Below, one piece after another: positions 59,101 to 64,000 of a stretch of 64,000 nt of DNA; position 1 is the first letter of the stretch, and each line of letters starts with the position of its first letter. The notes beneath the pieces were generated by a model. That model was not told the origin of the DNA, did not search any database, and worked only from the letters and a program-made list of their open reading frames with translations. Source of the DNA: Acanthopleura granulata (taxonomy: Eukaryota > Mollusca > Polyplacophora > Chitonida > Chitonidae); assembly GCA_016165875.1 (NCBI GenBank), contig JABBOT010000082.1:5259168-5323167 (forward strand), read 5' to 3'. The position numbers and the translations under genes are program-made.

Positions 59101-61690
59101 TGGACATTTTAGCCTCGAGCGTCACGCGTTGGTTTGCTTGGGCTTATCCCCACGTCTAATGCTTTTGCGTAGATAAATAATCATCATTCCTTGATAAAAA
59201 AATGGATGTGAATGTCAATGGTGAACCTTTCCCACCAAAGCTAAATCGGTTCAAAGCTGTGTAGTCTTTTGTTCATTCCTGCATTTTCCGTCACGTTTTG
59301 TGGGTAAACCGATAACGTATTACTGGTGCAGCGTAAGAGAACAATAGTCATGTCGGCTTGGGACGGAATCGCCTTTGCTCGGGAAAAGGTATCCCATTTC
59401 ATTGTATATTTTAGGTGCAATGAGATGTTTATGTGTCAAACTTTTGCCTTTCCCCCCGGAATCATTGTCTATCTCATTACTGAGAACTAGTGACCTTGGC
59501 ATTGTTCATAATGTCCATGTAAATGTGTGGATGATAGCAGTGGTGAGAACGGCAAACACGAGGGCATGACTCGGCTATTATACCGCCATTAAACTTGTTT
59601 GATATCCGCCACCACTGCGCCTTGATATTTTAGATATAATGCCTTGATAAGGCTACGAAAATATACGACCACGTTTTAGGACAAATTATTTCTGCGCATG
59701 AGTGTCGTCGTAAAATGCAACACGGTACCACTGAAAGCCACAGAGTGATATAAAGGGAAACGGTATTATTGGGTAATTGATTTCTACACCAGGTCAGCTT
59801 GGACACATTTAAGTACGTTTCACAAACTCAGATTTAGAATGTGATTTGCACTCGTTGCACAAGTCCAGGAGTAAGCTTGTTCTGAGCGGTTGCTGTCGTT
59901 CAGAACTCATTTCTGTAGCTGTGAGGTTATAAGATCCTCTGCTCCAATAGGACGGGATTAACATAAAGCGTAACATTTTCAACATCATCGTCTTTGGGCT
60001 TGAGACATATTCGAACTGCGTTCGCGTCCTTAATAAAGAAATACAATCAAGTTTGTCAGCATCAGTGGCATAACGAGACAAATAAGATTACCTTTGTTAA
60101 GTTTATGACAGTCTCCTTACACCCAGGGTATTTATCAGGATTTAGTGAGAACTGCTTTGAATTTCTTACATTTTACTCATAATAATCGCCACTGGACTCG
60201 GCCATGACTGTATTGGTTCATGCAAATGTTTTCAAAGAGCTAGATAAGTTGGGATTCCGGAAAAGCTAATGTTGGTGACCTAGCTCACGCTATGTTACAC
60301 AACATGGCACTCCAAATGTAGTTCACAAGGAACGTAGGCCAGACAAAGCGTTATTCTGATTTAGTTTCATTATTTGGTGTTTATTGTTGAACCCAGGAAT
60401 AGCGACTGTCAGGTTTTTATAGTAAACTACCGACATTTGTCATCACTTGACAAACCTCTTTAGTCAAGCCCGCTGGCAAAGGAGCGATAGCAGGATTCGA
60501 CCAGGCGACCTCATCGACCAATGGATTGACATCGCAACGAGGCAGTACCTTATGCACGGGGACCAATTTGCTTCACAGATTTGCTGGGTAAAGCACATAA
60601 CGCGCACAGTTTAATCTGGGCTTTAAAACAGACGTCAAACGAAGTGGGCTTTCCGGGACAGACCAATTTCCAAAAACAACATTTAACACATACGTTAAAC
60701 ACAGAAAAGAACAAGTCAGCAGTTTTAAATGGAAACTTGTTTGTCAAATATGACAGGTACGAAGTTGTTTAATTGGTGATCATTATCGTACCGATGTCCT
60801 CACGAACATGCAGGAAACTAAAATGATCAGAATTGATCAGAATAAACCTCCACTCTTGGCTATAAGGTTAGAAAATGTGAAATGCACAAAACACGAGCAT
60901 GAAGATAGGTCATTCCCCAAAATATAAGAAAAGCAAGTAAAACAGAGGTGTTATTTGATGACAGGGGAGTTCCTTGATGTTATTTTGTGTGTGAAAAAAA
61001 AAACAACAACACATGTTGCAAAGTCAGACCGTTTGCAAACATCATGTTCGTGCAGAGTTATGGTACTGCTAGTTGGCAACCCTGTCAAAAAATATGCGCT
61101 TTAGACGACTGCTGTTGACCCAGATACTCCGAGGTCAGTATTATTAGTGCATAATTACCTCTGTAGTAATATTTATGGCAACTCTCATGCAGTTAGGCAA
61201 TATGTCTCCTGAAAGGCTGTCTGGACCGCATAGGTTAGGGAGCATTCACCACGTGATGGATTGCTGATTATAAAACCCCGGCATGCTGGGGAAACTTGTT
61301 GGCTTGCAGACACCATGGATAATATGTCATGCTTTCCCCAGTCTGATTAAACCCCGATAATCTTAAAAGAAGCCCGCAAAGACACGGATGTATACCCTCG
61401 TCTTCAAAGAAAACCCTTAACATGGCACAGTGCGACCCCGTGCACAGAGAGACGGATGGCAGAAAAAGAAAAAAACAAGGGAAAACGAATTTGTTGTCAT
61501 GGTGAAAGCATTGCGTCTCCGCTAGAACCTATTACATACGGAAATATCCAATGTCGTTGTTTGATGTATTTCAATTGGCCGTCTTTTATGTCTGATGTCC
61601 TACTACAAAGACGTCTTGTCATGTGTAGCACGTCGTAAATCATGGAACAAACAACCAGTGCCATGGGAAATGACCTGTCTGTGTGGGGCT
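56160..61690. other. Unrecognised non-coding stretch
   Basis: No gene is supported. The open frames are all under 100 codons and lack motifs. 58.5-58.65 kb is less AT-rich (CCTGCCTGGGCCTGGCCAG) but has no usable frame. A poly-C run (57507-57516) and a 10-bp hairpin (57323-57360) are listed elsewhere. Confidence 0.5.
57323..57360. other. Perfect 10-bp hairpin
   Basis: TGCTGACCTG (57323-57332) and CAGGTCAGCA (57351-57360) are exact inverted repeats separated by 18 bases. No gene lies next to it and no known element end was recognised. The half-site AGGTCA is also the nuclear-receptor core, giving an everted AGGTCA pair. That link is speculative. Confidence 0.8.
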
Positions 61691-61694
61691 AAAG

Positions 61695-61834
61695 CATTCA
61701 CATATGTCACACATTCAAATATGTAAAACATTCACGTATGTTAAACATTCGCACATGTAAAACACTCACAAATGCAAAATATGCATACATTTACAACAAT
61801 CACATATGTAAAACATTCACACATCTAAAGCATT
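61695..61834. repeat. Tandem repeat, about 18-bp period
   Basis: ACATTCACATATGTAAA-like units follow each other with small changes: ACATTCAAATATGTAAA (61711), ACATTCACGTATGTTAA (61728), ACATTCGCACATGTAAA (about 61746), ACACTCACAAATGCAAA (about 61763) and ACATTCACACATCTAAA (about 61812). Confidence 0.85.
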
Positions 61835-61891
61835 GGGACATAAAATATTTACGTACATCAAACATATTATGATCGTGATCGTGGTGGTTAT

Positions 61892-62014
61892 GTCCAGCTC
61901 ATGCCGGTTTCCACTCAGAGCGTTAGTTGAGAAGGTCTGCCTGCAACCTGCTAATGTTCGTGTGTTTCCTCATGGCTCTTCCCGGTTTCCTCCCACCACG
62001 ATGCTGGCCATTGG
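61892..62014 (+). repeat. SINE fragment
   Basis: TCCAGCTCATGCCGGTTTCC is followed by GGTCTGCCTGCAACCTGC, GTGTGTTTCCTCATGGCTC, TTCCCGGTTTCCTCCCACCA and CGATGCTGGCCATTGG. It matches the body of the SINE family on the plus strand. The head before the B-box side and the AAATA tail are missing. It lies 60 bp after the 18-bp tandem repeat. Confidence 0.75.
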
Positions 62015-64000
62015 GCTTTCACTATTGGTGACCGTTAGTGCCTAACAGAGAAACGCATGAACCATGAAGGACTACGGCTTAGAGATTTACATCAAAGCAG
62101 CCACAACCATGCGGCGGCTGGCTAATGGTCACACACAGAAAACGGTGAAATGCGGACTCTTGCCAGTTTGCCTAATCGTTCGTGCAAGTGCTTAAACTAG
62201 CAACAACTTACTAAGACCACTATTTCTACGGATAGTTCCTATGTATACCCCTAAGCCAAAGCAGAACATATTGACATAAGAATCTTGGAACGCATGCGCG
62301 ACATTTATCTCTTATATCAACCGGCCTCGTAAGCAGGGAACGTATTCTTTCAAGTCTGACATACCTAAACGAATTTGTTAGTTTCTTTTTTAACCATTTC
62401 GATTGATTGTTAAGGCAGAAACGTTGCTTAGCGTAATGTGAAGCGGGGATTCTAGGAAGTAGTATGAAGGACTACTATAAACCACGATCTGACTATAGAT
62501 AACAATCGTCCTTTTGGTGGTTTCCACCAGTCGGACAATATTAGCAAGTGGCACTGGTCTCGAAAATGCCATATGATTTCGGTTGCTTTATCATTTACTT
62601 TCAGTTACTTTATCGTTAACATATACCTATTTCCTTTTTGTTTGACTAAAGCTTAAAGCCCTCGAGAGTAGTCAGTTCCTTTTGGTATATCATATATGGG
62701 GATAATGCTACATAATGTAGGCGTGTAAGAAAAAGCACACCGGCCCGCGGTGTCTTGTATTCGTCTCGTTGATGGGTGACAAACAGCAGCTCGACTCACC
62801 TGTAACATGGTCGTTCGGCTGTTTAAGGGTCGCGGTGGCCTGCAGTAGGATTGTTGCCCCTTTGACCGCTCTCCGTGCCGCACACATCTAAAATTCGCAT
62901 CCTCCTGACAGACGGATATCGGACTGTCAAGCTTGGCTAATTTGTACGTGATGGATGCAAATACAATAAATATGCTGTTGCCACCAGAGCCTCACGCCTT
63001 TTTGTAGCTGTACATGACCAGACTCACATTTACTTTATTTTCTGTCGGCGGTAACCTTTTCATTATGGATTTTTTTATCTAAGCTTGTCAGAAGTAGGTT
63101 ACACGCAATTCTGGGCTGAATCCGATTCAGGTCTTAACTAAAGCTGGTGTTTTGCGAAGGTATGTTGTTCCACAAATCATTTCATATATGGGAAAACTAC
63201 TAGACTTCTACTGCGCTTCCAATTCTGCCTTCACAGTGCACAACGAAGTCAATTCAGAAGCCAAATGACATAAACGAACTCACAGTGACAACAAAATGAA
63301 CAACGCACTAAGCAGTCAGCCGATATATATCCTAACCCAATTCAATTAAGAAAGCAAACCCCACAGAATCACTAAAAATCACTGTCCCGATGCAAGCAAT
63401 GCATTGTTTTTGTTTTTCTCGCACAGACAGGATGCCACATACACCCAAATTGACGAAGAGAAAAAACAAACCATTTGGAAAAGCTTGAAAAATGCCTTGT
63501 TACAAATACTAAACAAACATGCTACTCGGCTGTCACATAAATTGAGGCAGAGGGAAAAAAAACAAAACAACATGATAAAGCTTCCGATAATGCTAATCTG
63601 GCTACTGGTCTGCGCATATTGGCCTCCTGTCTATATAGGTAACTGAGGTATACTTTTCCCCTGTAACAAGCCCTTGTCTCGTTCAGTTTGCCCTCAGAGC
63701 GAGGCCATTGGCAGTCCCTTCACGTCCAGCGGGTTAACGTATTGTCGATTGCAGGTGGCGAGGCTTTGCAGGGCCCTGATTGTTCCCTGGGGATTAGGAT
63801 AAAGTGTGATCAGCTGATGCCGTAATCTACCGTGATCTGGACGTGTAAGTGCTGTGGTTAGTGTAGCAGGTCCAGGCTTTTCCGACCATACAATCAAGGA
63901 AATATGCTCGCGGCTAGATAGATAGGGAGTAGGGATACAAGAATGTCATAAACATCAAGCTCAAAGAGATTAACCCAGCTTGCGACCTGTCAAGTTAGAT
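62015..64000. other. Unrecognised non-coding stretch
   Basis: No gene, RNA or repeat is supported. Short frames at 62390-62572, 62653-62883 and 63379-63646 have no motif. The frames on the two strands near 63.4-63.6 kb overlap and reflect low-complexity A-rich sequence. Confidence 0.55.

Noticed and set aside
60480..60540. GGATTCGACCAGGCGACCTC, considered as a tRNA B box
   Set aside because: No matching A box or cloverleaf arms could be drawn around it.
1..64000. CRISPR array, prokaryotic operons, tRNA or rRNA genes
   Set aside because: No regularly spaced exact repeats with unique spacers, no ribosome-binding-site-led gene series, and the only tRNA-like sequences are SINE heads with poor A boxes.

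Overview
The window looks like non-coding, AT-rich DNA from an invertebrate animal, most likely a mollusc (bivalve-like). No host gene with convincing open exons was recognised. Three things point to this host: several copies of a tRNA-headed SINE whose body resembles a family I recall from bivalve genomes, a decayed animal-type APE LINE, and a Polinton/Maverick DNA transposon. Species assignment is recall, not a search.

Layout. 1-3.2 kb is unrecognised unique DNA. A SINE fragment lies on each strand at 3.2-4.15 kb. 4.27-10.6 kb is a local array of three diverged copies (about 1.8-2.0 kb each) plus one partial copy of a unit. The unit carries coding-like blocks on the minus strand, all broken by stops, of a protein I do not recognise. 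A SINE with a tRNA-like end lies at 11.44-11.73 kb. 15,425-25,766 is a complete but dead Polinton: inverted terminal repeats begin AGTAGTATACAGA at both ends, and CTTGT stands directly outside both ends as the target duplication. 25.8-53 kb is mostly unique DNA with SINEs (a degenerate one at 26.8 kb, the best copy at 42.3 kb), a 40-bp minisatellite (31.5-31.9 kb), a shorter minisatellite (36.6-36.8 kb) and small hairpins. 53.24-53.39 kb is another SINE, followed by the LINE (about 53.4-56.15 kb). The last 8 kb hold a third small tandem repeat, a SINE fragment and unrecognised DNA.

The Polinton is the organised system of the window. On the minus strand at its left end are a small protein with two hydrophobic helices and a candidate minor capsid (penton-type) protein. 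On the plus strand follow a candidate major capsid protein, an A32/FtsK-type packaging ATPase, an unknown acidic protein, a small membrane protein and the retroviral-type integrase. On the minus strand, tail to tail with the integrase, come the protein-primed family B DNA polymerase and a right-end gene. The set implies a virus-like element with replication, integration and capsid modules. Every large gene is broken: integrase D to N, loss of polymerase motifs A and B, a D to G change in motif C, an N in the ATPase Walker B, and many stops and frameshifts. No maturation protease was recognised, and at 10.3 kb the element is shorter than most Polintons.

Two parts merit follow-up. The first is the 4.27-10.6 kb array, whose copies share peptide-level similarity in a consistent frame. 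The second is the internal rearrangement of the Polinton: a duplicated integrase 5' end with the small gene before it, and a deletion fusing the two capsid genes head to head.
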